Source of the DNA: Phycisphaerales bacterium
Lineage (GTDB): Bacteria > Planctomycetota > Phycisphaerae > UBA1845
Reading direction: 5' to 3'
Assembly: GCA_020639115.1 (NCBI GenBank)
Contig: JACKHG010000065.1
Location: forward strand, 1-6,738
Length of the DNA stretch: 6,738 nt
The notes under the pieces are model-generated. The model worked only from the letters and a program-made list of their open reading frames with translations. It searched no databases and had not been told where the DNA came from. The translations under genes were made by a program, and so were the position numbers. Below, one piece after another: positions 1 through 5,566 of the stretch. Within the stretch, counting starts at the first letter, position 1; each line of letters begins with the position of its first letter.

Positions 1-243
1 TTCGAGGCGGACGTCCTCGAGGGGCGGGTCGTGCATCCGGGGCACGCGGTGCTCGACTGGATGGTCGGCAACGTGAAGGCCGTCGAGCGGGGGGACCGTA
101 CCAAGCTGGAGAAGCCGAAGAAAAACGACGTCAAGAAGATCGACGCCGTCGTGGCGGCGGTGATCGCACGGGCCGTCGCAGGGATGGCGGAATTCCGGCC
201 TGCTCGCAGCGTGTACGAGGAACGTGGATTCTTGACAGTGTGA
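1..243 (+). CDS. Phage terminase large subunit, C-terminal end (5' partial)
   Basis: The frame is open from base 1, so the gene begins upstream; only the last 80 residues are present. The large terminase is the ATP-driven motor and nuclease that cuts concatemeric phage DNA and pumps it through the portal. The visible part matches the end of the RNase H-like nuclease domain of HK97-type terminases: an HPGHAVLDWMVGNV segment (about residues 12-25 of the fragment), a Lys-rich stretch (KLEKPKKNDVKK), then KIDAVVAAVIARA. The Asp of that last segment is in the position of the final metal-binding acidic residue of the family. The tail EERGFLTV resembles the usual 'Y-E-x-R-G' ending. The ATPase motifs lie outside the window. 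The next gene starts 10 bases after the stop, which suggests one transcript. The family call rests on motif pattern and on the portal gene downstream. Confidence 0.85.
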   Translation, partial: FEADVLEGRVVHPGHAVLDWMVGNVKAVERGDRTKLEKPKKNDVKKIDAVVAAVIARAVAGMAEFRPARSVYEERGFLTV

Positions 244-253
244 GGAATCTGGA

Positions 254-490
254 ATGGTGCAGGCGTTGACTCTGGAAGAGATCGCGGAAGTGAAACGCCG
301 GGCGGCACGGCGTACGGAGGCGGCGCGCGACGGTGCGGCCGTTGTCGGCCTGGCTGCGATCATTACTGGCGTCGGGATGTTGAGCGTGGCGTGGGCGCTG
401 ATCGTCGGCGGTGCCGCGCTGCTGGGACTGTCAATCTGGGGAGCACTGCGAAGTGATCAATCGACTGCTCGGAATTCGCAGCGAGGGTGA
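254..490 (+). CDS. Small putative membrane protein between terminase and portal
   Basis: A 78-residue protein of unrecognised family. Residues 1-27 form a charged, probably helical N-terminus rich in Arg, Lys and Glu (EIAEVKRRAARRTEAARD). Residues 28-64 are almost entirely hydrophobic or small, long enough for two closely spaced membrane helices (about 28-45 and 47-64) with a very short turn. The last 14 residues are polar. The start is supported by a GAGGAA Shine-Dalgarno at 242-247, six bases upstream, which overlaps the terminase stop. The 3' end overlaps the portal gene by 38 bases in another frame. Location in the packaging module and two possible membrane segments would fit a membrane-anchoring accessory or a holin-like protein, but nothing specific supports either. 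It could also be a weakly conserved filler gene; the good ribosome site and hydrophobic pattern argue that it is translated. Confidence 0.6.
   Translation: MVQALTLEEIAEVKRRAARRTEAARDGAAVVGLAAIITGVGMLSVAWALIVGGAALLGLSIWGALRSDQSTARNSQRG
438..443 (+). promoter_or_regulatory. Shine-Dalgarno that fixes the portal start at GTG 453
   Basis: GGGGAG ends nine bases before a GTG codon at 453. The longer reading of the frame from ATG 411 would add 14 residues (beginning MPRCWDCQ) that look unlike portal N-termini and lie deep in the upstream membrane-protein gene. The GTG start gives MINRLLGIRS, a typical short basic portal N-terminus. Confidence 0.6.
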
Positions 491-2084
491 ATCGTTCGAC
501 TGGAACGATCCGCTGCACCCGCACTGGTACACCGACTATGGCGGCGGTGGCGTGACGGCCGCCGGGCCGGTGGTGACGCCAGAATCGTCGCTGCGCGTGG
601 CGACCGTCTATGCGTGCGTCCGGATCCTGGCGGAGACGGTCGCGTCACTGCCGTGCCATCTGTACCGTCGGACGGCCGATGGCGGGAAGGAACGGGCGAC
701 CGATCATCCGCTGTACGAGACGCTGCACGACTTCCCGAACGCCTGGCAGAGCGCGCTGGAGTTCTTCGAACAGCAGATGTATTACACGACGCTCCGCGGG
801 AACGGGCTGGCGGAGATCAAAACCGGCCTGCGCGGTTCCGTCAGCCAACTGGTGCCGATCCACCCGAGCCGGATCAAGGGGCCGCCCGAGCAGCTTCCGA
901 GCGGAGAACTGCGGTACACGATCACCGATGAAAACGGCCGCCGCGACAAGGTGCTGCACAGCGGGGAAGTGATCCACATCCGGGGGATGACGAGCGACGG
1001 TCTGTGGGGGCTGACGCCGATCACGCACGCCTCGACGATGATCGGTGTGGCGCTGGCCAGCGACGTGCTGGAGGCGAACCAGCTCAAGAACGGCGTCAAG
1101 CCGTCCGGGACGTACAGCCACCCCGGCCAGTTGGGCGATGTGGCCTATCAGCGGCTCAAGGCGCAGATGGCGGAGACCGGCGGCTACGGCCAGGCCGGCA
1201 AGACGCTGATCCTGGAAGAGGGAATGAAATGGGACCAGGTGTCGATGACGAACCGCGACGCCCAATTCATCGAGGCGAAGCGGATGCGGCCGGGTGAGAT
1301 CGCGCGTCTGTTCCGGATGCCGCCGCACATGATCGGCGACCACGACAAGGGGGCATCCTACGCCAGCGTCGAGCAGCAGGCGATCGATTTCGTCGTCCAC
1401 ACCATCCGGCCGTGGCTGGTGCGGATCGAACAGGCGATCAAGCGTGATCTGATCGTACAACACCGGACGTTCTTCTGCGAATTCCTGGCGGACGCACTGT
1501 TGCGCGGTGACCTCAAGAGCCGTTACGACGCCTATGCGATCGGCATCCAGAACGAGATCCTGAACCCGAACGAGTGCCGGGGATTCGAGAACCTCAACCC
1601 GTACGAAGGCGGCGACGAGTACCGCAACCGGATCACGCAGCCGGACGCTGCGGCGGAAGAACCGGAGACGATGCCGACTCCGCAACGACGGCCGGCTGAT
1701 GATGCAACGGTCGACGACGATGACGATACGCAGGCGGGCCGTCTGCTGCGGGTGTTCACACAGGACGTTGCCGGGCGGATCGCCAGCCGGGAACTGAAGG
1801 AACTGGCCAAGCGGGCAAAGCACGCGCAGTCGGACAACGACCAGTTCCGGGAGTGGCTGCAGGGTTTCTATACGCAGCACGCGCAGTACGTGGATTCGGC
1901 CATCCATCCGCTGTGCGAAGCGTTGCAGGTGCAGGACACGGCGCGGATTGCCTGGGTGCAAGATGTGACGCAGGGGGCGGTCCGGGCGTTGCTCGACGGG
2001 GAACCGGAGCAGGTCGTCGAACAATGGGAACGTGGCGCTCTGGCCGCCAACTACAGCGCGAAGCTGAAGAAACTGGCCGCATGA
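453..2084 (+). CDS. Phage portal protein, HK97 family, with C-terminal extension
   Basis: A 543-residue protein from the GTG start. Portals form the dodecameric ring at one capsid vertex, through which DNA enters and to which the neck attaches. Family features, in order: ESSLRVATVYACVRILAET (44-62), the standard opening of the core; SLPCHLYRR (65-73); LRGNGLAEI (114-122); VIHIRGMTSDGLWGLTPI (173-190); the diagnostic stretch QFIEAKRMRPGEIARLFRMP (271-290), followed by PHMIGDH and SYASVEQQAIDFVVHTIRPW; and NPNECRGFENLNPYEGGDEY (371-390), the usual end of the core. After this comes a Pro/Ala/Glu linker with an acidic run (DDDDD at 421-425) and about 115 more residues of predicted helix ending AKLKKLAA. 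The core is of normal size; the extension makes it longer than the roughly 400-430 residues common in the family. It overlaps the membrane-protein gene upstream and the next gene by ATGA. Confidence 0.95.
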   Translation: MINRLLGIRSEGESFDWNDPLHPHWYTDYGGGGVTAAGPVVTPESSLRVATVYACVRILAETVASLPCHLYRRTADGGKERATDHPLYETLHDFPNAWQSALEFFEQQMYYTTLRGNGLAEIKTGLRGSVSQLVPIHPSRIKGPPEQLPSGELRYTITDENGRRDKVLHSGEVIHIRGMTSDGLWGLTPITHASTMIGVALASDVLEANQLKNGVKPSGTYSHPGQLGDVAYQRLKAQMAETGGYGQAGKTLILEEGMKWDQVSMTNRDAQFIEAKRMRPGEIARLFRMPPHMIGDHDKGASYASVEQQAIDFVVHTIRPWLVRIEQAIKRDLIVQHRTFFCEFLADALLRGDLKSRYDAYAIGIQNEILNPNECRGFENLNPYEGGDEYRNRITQPDAAAEEPETMPTPQRRPADDATVDDDDDTQAGRLLRVFTQDVAGRIASRELKELAKRAKHAQSDNDQFREWLQGFYTQHAQYVDSAIHPLCEALQVQDTARIAWVQDVTQGAVRALLDGEPEQVVEQWERGALAANYSAKLKKLAA

Positions 2085-2314
2085 CGACGCGGATCTATGT
2101 GAACCGGAAGGCGATCGAGGCGAACGCACACGCGGGCGCCGCCGGTTCGCCGTGCGTGACCGTCGACCGTGGCGGCGTGCGGGAGGATTGCTACGGGGTT
2201 GAGATTCTCGGACCGTCACGGGTGGTCTATTCTGTCCGCCGGACGCATGACGGTGCGCATGTCTGGATGGAAACCGACGCCGACGTGCGTCCCATTGGAG
2301 TGCATGAGCAATGA
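2081..2314 (+). CDS. Hypothetical 77-residue protein between portal and protease
   Basis: The ATG at 2081 overlaps the portal stop (ATGA), and the gene's own TGA at 2312-2314 overlaps the protease ATG at 2311, so both junctions are of the translational-coupling type. This is strong evidence for a real gene although the frame stays open further upstream. The protein starts MTTRIYVNRKAIEANAH and continues with short beta-prone segments (SPCVTVDRG, YGVEILGPSRVVYSVRR, AHVWMETDADVRPI). It has two cysteines (residues 24 and 37), no membrane segment and no motif that I recognise. No strong Shine-Dalgarno is seen, so reinitiation after the portal is likely. Small uncharacterised genes in this slot are known in other HK97-type modules and in gene transfer agent clusters. 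A structural or assembly role is inferred from position only. Confidence 0.7.
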   Translation: MTTRIYVNRKAIEANAHAGAAGSPCVTVDRGGVREDCYGVEILGPSRVVYSVRRTHDGAHVWMETDADVRPIGVHEQ

Positions 2315-3201
2315 GGTACGAACAGATTCTCAAGGCGATCTCCGAAACCTGCTGGATGATCCACCGTCCGAAGCTGGAGGAGATCATCGGCGTCGTCGAG
2401 GCCCGAGCCAAGGGGGTGACACTGGAGACCGACAGGTTCGCGGCGATCGAGGCCCGGCGGAAGTCGCACCTGGGGACGCAGGGGCGAGTGCACGTCATGG
2501 GGCTGCACGGGACGATCAGCCAACGCCCGAGCCTGTTCAGCGTCAGTGGCGGGACGTCGACGGAGGAGTTCGGCCGGGAACTCGACGCGGCCCTGCGTGA
2601 TCCGGACATCGGCGCCGTGCTGATCGACGCCGACTCTCCAGGGGGGAGCGTATTCGGGGTGCACGAGCTGTCGCAGAAGATTTTCGCGGCGCGCGGCACA
2701 AAGCCGATTGCGGCGGTCGCCAACCCGGAAGCCTACAGCGCGGCCTATTACGTGGCGTCGTCCGCCGATGAGTTGTGGGTCACTCCGACAGGGATGGTGG
2801 GATCAGTGGGAGTCGTTGCGACTCACATCGACTACAGCCAGGCGAACGCAGAGGATGGCGTCAAAGTGACTTACGTCACAGCCGGACGTCACAAGGTCGA
2901 AGGCAACCCCGACGAACCTCTGGGGGACGAGGCCAAGGCCGAACTGCAGCGGCACGTCGACCGCTATTACAAGATGTTCGTCGAATCCGTCGCCAGGAAC
3001 CGCAAGACGAGCGTCGAGCGGGTGGAGGCCGATTTCGGGCAAGGGCGGATCGTCGGGGCGGAGTCCGCCGTCGCGCGGAACATGGCGGACCACATCGGAA
3101 CGCTGTCGGAGGCTGTCACGGCGCTCAACGCCCGGGTGCAGACAGGCCGGGGGACGCGGATGGAACGGCGAAAGCTGGCGGTCGCCGGCGCGCGCCGTTA
3201 G
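2311..3201 (+). CDS. S49-family serine peptidase (SppA/lambda C-like), presumed prohead maturation protease
   Basis: A 296-residue protein with the ClpP/crotonase-like S49 fold. Visible family elements: a strand GRVHVMGLHGTIS (58-70); IGAVLIDADSPGGSV (100-114), with the SPGG oxyanion turn; KPIAAVANPEAYSAAYYVASSAD (131-153), where Ser143 is the expected nucleophile; TPTGMVGSVGVVATHIDYS (158-176); and VTYVTAGRHKVEGNPDEPL (186-204), where Lys195 fits the general base of the Ser-Lys dyad. A GGAG at 2297-2300 precedes the ATG by ten bases and the start overlaps the upstream stop. Placement between portal and capsid genes implies that it cleaves capsid N-termini or scaffold during head maturation; that role is inferred. 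The C-terminus is short and basic (GTRMERRKLAVAGARR), so there is no room for a nested in-frame scaffold of the lambda C/Nu3 kind. About 57 N-terminal residues precede the fold and may direct the enzyme into the procapsid. Confidence 0.92.
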   Translation: MRYEQILKAISETCWMIHRPKLEEIIGVVEARAKGVTLETDRFAAIEARRKSHLGTQGRVHVMGLHGTISQRPSLFSVSGGTSTEEFGRELDAALRDPDIGAVLIDADSPGGSVFGVHELSQKIFAARGTKPIAAVANPEAYSAAYYVASSADELWVTPTGMVGSVGVVATHIDYSQANAEDGVKVTYVTAGRHKVEGNPDEPLGDEAKAELQRHVDRYYKMFVESVARNRKTSVERVEADFGQGRIVGAESAVARNMADHIGTLSEAVTALNARVQTGRGTRMERRKLAVAGARR

Positions 3202-3210
3202 ACTTGAGTA

Positions 3211-3239
3211 TTGACAGGTGCTGATAGAGTCGTTCTGAT
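3211..3239 (+). promoter_or_regulatory. Possible sigma70-type promoter upstream of the capsid gene
   Basis: A perfect TTGACA (3211-3216) is followed after 17 bases by TCTGAT (3234-3239), which matches four of six consensus -10 positions. Transcription would start near 3246. The patch starts 10 bases after the protease stop and is visibly more AT-rich than the surrounding coding DNA. The -10 is mediocre, and the promoter rules of the unknown host are not known. If real, it would add capsid-directed transcription, but only through the terminator-like hairpin at 3321-3377. Confidence 0.35.
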
Positions 3240-3320
3240 ACACATACGACTGGCCGTCTGACTCACGCGAGCGGACGTCCGACCGACAATCCGAATCAAC
3301 ACGATCAATCGTCACGCACG

Positions 3321-3377
3321 CGCGGGCGAGAGACCGTTGCAGCCAAGTGCTGCGACCGTTTCTCGCCCGCGTTTTTT
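3321..3377 (+). terminator. Strong intrinsic-terminator-like hairpin in the capsid leader
   Basis: The arms 3321-3343 and 3349-3371 can pair over 23 positions around a five-base loop (CAAGT). The outer 11 pairs are perfect and GC-rich (CGCGGGCGAGA with TCTCGCCCGCG); further in there is one C-C mismatch (3335 with 3357) and two G-U pairs. Six Ts follow at 3372-3377. This has the full form of a Rho-independent terminator for + strand transcription; the minus strand shows no matching T tract. It lies within the transcription unit, between protease and capsid, with the T tract ending nine bases before the capsid Shine-Dalgarno. It may partly terminate upstream transcription, act as an attenuator, or form a double-stranded RNase III target or 5' stabiliser for capsid mRNA. 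The rest of the gap (3202-3320) holds no ORF that I can support. Confidence 0.75.
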
Positions 3378-3385
3378 GTTGGCAC

Positions 3386-3390
3386 AGGAG
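3386..3390 (+). promoter_or_regulatory. Shine-Dalgarno that fixes the capsid start at ATG 3398
   Basis: AGGAG lies seven bases before the ATG at 3398. The same frame is open from GTG 3347, but that reading would add 17 residues encoded by the 3' arm of the hairpin and its T tract, with no ribosome site, so the ATG is preferred. Confidence 0.75.
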
Positions 3391-3397
3391 ACACGCG

Positions 3398-4750
3398 ATG
3401 CCGGCCACGATGCAACCAAGTAAGCGGCTGAAGGCGCTCCAGGACGACAAGGCGTCGGCCCTGCAGCGGATGGAGCACATCCTGAATGAGGTCGACAAGG
3501 CGGACGGCAAATGGTCCACCGACCAGGAAAAGGACTACGAGCAGTTGGAGGCGTCACTGCCGGGGCTCGACAAACAGATCGAGCGGGAGCAGAAGTTCCT
3601 CGAAGCGCAACGCTCAATGGAACCGGTCCGCAACCGGAATGCCGACACTCCAGCGGAAGCGTCGGCACGGGATGGCGTCGGGAAGATCAAGGACAACTGG
3701 CAGGATGACCCGATGTGCGGCTACGGCAAGCCGCGCGACTTCCTGCTGGATGTCATCGAGGGGAGCCGCGGCGGCGAGATTTCCGCACAGTTGCGGTTTC
3801 TGGCTGCTGCCGGCAGCGACGAGCAGGGCGGCTACAGCGATCCGCACGGCGGCTTTTTCATTCCCGAGGGGATGAGCCCGCAGCTGCTGAGCGTCGGGAT
3901 GGAAGCGGACCCGACGATGGCGCGGGTGACTCAGGTTCCGATGACGGATTCGATCGTCAAGTTCAACGCCCGTGTCGACAAGAACCATACGTCGAGCGTC
4001 AGCGGCGGGTTGACCGTCGGGCGCCGTGCTGAGACGCAAGCGGCATCGGCAAGTCGCCAAGAGTACGAACAGGTCGAACTGAAGGCAACGAGCCAGTTCG
4101 GCGTGTCCTATGTCACGGAGGAACTGCTTGAACGGTCGATGGTGTCGTTCGTGGCGATCATCGAGCAGGGGTTCCGAGACGAATTCGCCAGTCAGGGACT
4201 GCGGGAGCGGATTCGCGGCACCGGTGCCGGCGAACCGCTGGGCGTGCTGAACGCGGCCTGCCGGATCGACGTCGCGAAGGAGTCGATGCAGGCGGCCGAC
4301 ACGATCAACGGGACGAACCTGGTGAAGATGCGTGCCCGCATCTGGAATTACCAGCGGGCGATCTGGATCGCGAACCAGGACACGTTCGTGCAGCTCGTCG
4401 CCGCTCACATCAGCGGCACGAACACGGATCAGTACCTGTTCACGCCGGGCAACGGCACCGACGTGCCGGACACGCTGTTCGGCCGGCCGATCTTCTTCAG
4501 CGAGTACGCCAGCACGCTCGGAGACCTGGGCGACATCATGCTGTGCGACTGGTCGCAGTACCTGTGGGGCATGTACGGCAGCCGTAATCCACGGCGGGCG
4601 GAGTCGATCCATGTCCGGTTCCTGAACCACGAGCGGACGTTCAAGTTCTGGATCGAGAACGACGGTCAGCCGTGGTGGAGGTCGGCACTGACGCCGAAGC
4701 AGAGCGCGACGACGCTGTCGCCGTTCGTGGCCCTGGCCGAACGCGCCTGA
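3398..4750 (+). CDS. Phage major capsid protein, HK97 fold
   Basis: A 450-residue protein that forms the icosahedral shell. Residues 7-75 are highly charged with heptad-like Leu/Ile spacing (KRLKALQDDKASALQRMEHI, then QLEASLPGLDKQIEREQKFL), which is the coiled-coil delta domain that acts as internal scaffold in HK97-type capsids. A linker rich in Ala, Asn and Pro follows. The mature fold starts around 110-160, with GGYSDPHGGFFIPEGMSPQLL (144-164). Later family marks are GTGAGEPLGVLNA (274-286), LFGRPIFFSEYASTLGDLGDIMLCDWSQYLWG (360-391) and the C-terminal TFKFWIENDGQPWWRSALTP (414-433). Protease cleavage probably falls between about residues 90 and 140; the exact site cannot be read. The neighbouring S49 protease supports processing. 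No separate scaffold gene is seen. The leader carries a strong hairpin, and 70 bases separate the stop from the next gene. Confidence 0.95.
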   Translation: MPATMQPSKRLKALQDDKASALQRMEHILNEVDKADGKWSTDQEKDYEQLEASLPGLDKQIEREQKFLEAQRSMEPVRNRNADTPAEASARDGVGKIKDNWQDDPMCGYGKPRDFLLDVIEGSRGGEISAQLRFLAAAGSDEQGGYSDPHGGFFIPEGMSPQLLSVGMEADPTMARVTQVPMTDSIVKFNARVDKNHTSSVSGGLTVGRRAETQAASASRQEYEQVELKATSQFGVSYVTEELLERSMVSFVAIIEQGFRDEFASQGLRERIRGTGAGEPLGVLNAACRIDVAKESMQAADTINGTNLVKMRARIWNYQRAIWIANQDTFVQLVAAHISGTNTDQYLFTPGNGTDVPDTLFGRPIFFSEYASTLGDLGDIMLCDWSQYLWGMYGSRNPRRAESIHVRFLNHERTFKFWIENDGQPWWRSALTPKQSATTLSPFVALAERA

Positions 4751-4784
4751 TCCTGATTCGCGGGACGTTTCCGTAAACCATTCT

Positions 4785-4803
4785 CCGGCCTGACGGCCGG
4801 TTT
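4785..4803 (+). other. Short GC hairpin after the capsid gene
   Basis: CCGGCC (4785-4790) and GGCCGG (4795-4800) form a perfect six-pair stem with a TGAC loop, followed by TTT. The Shine-Dalgarno of the next gene (GAGGAG, 4808-4813) begins five bases later. The stem is compact and the T run is too short for an efficient terminator. It could block 3' exonucleases on the capsid message or give mild termination that lowers downstream expression. The remainder of this 70-base gap shows nothing else. Confidence 0.4.
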
Positions 4804-4820
4804 CAGCGAGGAGCAGAATC

Positions 4821-5276
4821 ATGGCCAGTGCGGTTGATACCCAACACCTGCAGAGCAAGATGTTCGTCCGGTCGTACGATCACGATCCGGGCGCGACGAC
4901 CGCCATCATTGCGTCTCCGGACGGCGGAACGACCAAGTATTCGGTCGATATGTCGCTGTTCAAGAACTTCCTGGCACAGGCCCGGCCGACGGTCGGCGAC
5001 GGTTTCACGAAGCTGGAAATCGTCGCTGCAACGGATTCCGCGTTCACGACGCCTGTCGTCGTCAAGGACAGCGGCACCGTGGCGGCCGACGCCCTGACGG
5101 ATGTCGTGACGCTCGAGTGCACGGCGGAAGAGTTGCTGTCGCTGGGGACCAGTCTCAGGTACGCTGCCGCGCGGCTGACCTGTGCGACGAACACCAACGA
5201 GTGCAACGTCACCTACATCGCGACAGGAGGCCGGTTCAATTACCAGAACCAGACCGCTGACAGCGTGATTGCCTGA
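4821..5276 (+). CDS. Hypothetical 151-residue protein after capsid; candidate decoration or head structural protein
   Basis: I do not recognise the family with confidence. The start is clear: GAGGAG at 4808-4813 precedes the ATG by seven bases. The protein has no membrane segment or signal peptide, is rich in Thr, Ala and Val, and alternates polar and hydrophobic residues in a way expected of beta strands (KLEIVAATDSAFTTPVVVKD at 64-83, VVTLECTAEELLSLG at 95-109, SLRYAAARLTCATN at 111-124, CNVTYIATGGRF at 128-139). Three cysteines are present (100, 121, 128). The position directly after the major capsid gene, with its own strong ribosome site, is where many phages keep capsid cement or head-fibre proteins needed in high copy number. 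That role is inference. Other possibilities are a minor structural or host-interaction protein. Confidence 0.75.
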   Translation: MASAVDTQHLQSKMFVRSYDHDPGATTAIIASPDGGTTKYSVDMSLFKNFLAQARPTVGDGFTKLEIVAATDSAFTTPVVVKDSGTVAADALTDVVTLECTAEELLSLGTSLRYAAARLTCATNTNECNVTYIATGGRFNYQNQTADSVIA

Positions 5277-5302
5277 CACCGGGCTCTGAGTGAGCGCGTC
5301 GC

Positions 5303-5339
5303 CGCAGCGTCGAGCCCAACCGTTCGGCGCTGCGTCTTT
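5303..5339 (+). terminator. Terminator-like hairpin before the 68-residue gene
   Basis: Arms 5303-5315 and 5322-5334 pair over 13 positions (CGCAGCGTCGAGC with GTTCGGCGCTGCG, including two G-U pairs) around a six-base loop, and TCTTT follows at 5335-5339. An alternative, mutually exclusive pairing joins GGGCTC (5281-5286) with GAGCCC (5312-5317), so the leader could switch between two folds. The interrupted T tail suggests weak or partial termination. The next gene's Shine-Dalgarno (GAGGGA, 5345-5350) begins six bases downstream of the T tail. Confidence 0.4.
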
Positions 5340-5356
5340 ATGACGAGGGATGACCG

Positions 5357-5563
5357 ATGTCGAAAACCGTCAAGGTCCGGTTCCTGCGGGCCTACAAGGT
5401 CAAGGACGAGGAAGGACGCGAGTTCGAAGAGGGCAAGGAATATGACCTGACTCCGGACTCCGCGCAGCATTTTATCAGCCGTCAGGCGGCCGTCCTCATG
5501 GAGGCCGGAAAACCGAAGTCGAAGGCCAAAGCCGGAGAGACAGCCGCCGGCGACAGCGAATGA
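5357..5563 (+). CDS. Small phage protein (68 aa) upstream of the head-tail connector
   Basis: The first 45 residues form a compact domain, VKVRFLRAYKVKDEEGREFE followed by EGKEYDLTPDSAQHFISRQAAVLM. This 'strand, variable turn, (F/E)xxGxxYDL, then A-x-x-(F/L)-I-x-(R)-x-A-A' pattern is common in small uncharacterised proteins beside phage connector genes. The last 20 residues are a low-complexity tail rich in Lys, Ala, Gly and Glu. The start has GAGGGA at 5345-5350, six bases upstream. The stop is three bases before the connector start, which suggests coupled translation and a shared neck or head function. No biochemical role is known to me; an accessory structural protein is most likely. Confidence 0.65.
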   Translation: MSKTVKVRFLRAYKVKDEEGREFEEGKEYDLTPDSAQHFISRQAAVLMEAGKPKSKAKAGETAAGDSE

Positions 5564-5566
5564 CGC

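Noticed and set aside
232..260. TTGACA at 232-237 as a promoter for the membrane protein and portal
   Set aside because: No -10-like hexamer occurs at 16-18 bases; the match lies in the terminase coding end and is probably chance.
1853..2080. A longer upstream version of the 77-residue gene starting at 1853
   Set aside because: It would run 232 bases inside the portal gene in another frame with a low-complexity Gly/Arg/Ala N-terminus; the ATGA junction at 2081 explains the start better.
645..2723. A 692-codon open frame on the minus strand antisense to portal and protease
   Set aside because: The + strand frames here contain unmistakable portal and S49 motifs and operon-type junctions. The minus frame reads as Arg/Pro/His-rich low-complexity protein with no domain and runs across three real genes, which is typical of shadow frames in GC-rich DNA.
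3272..3312. Palindromes CGGACGTCCG (3272-3281) and ACGATCAATCGT (3301-3312) as operator sites
   Set aside because: Each occurs once, is short, and has no second copy or known match; in GC-rich DNA these are expected by chance. Kept only as minor support for RNA structure in this gap.
3347..3397. An upstream GTG start extending the capsid protein by 17 residues
   Set aside because: These codons lie in the terminator-like hairpin and T tract, no Shine-Dalgarno precedes the GTG, and AGGAG is placed correctly for ATG 3398.
3614..4858. A 414-codon open frame on the minus strand antisense to the capsid gene
   Set aside because: It mirrors the codon bias of the capsid gene, has no ribosome site or recognisable motif and extends into the leader of the next gene.
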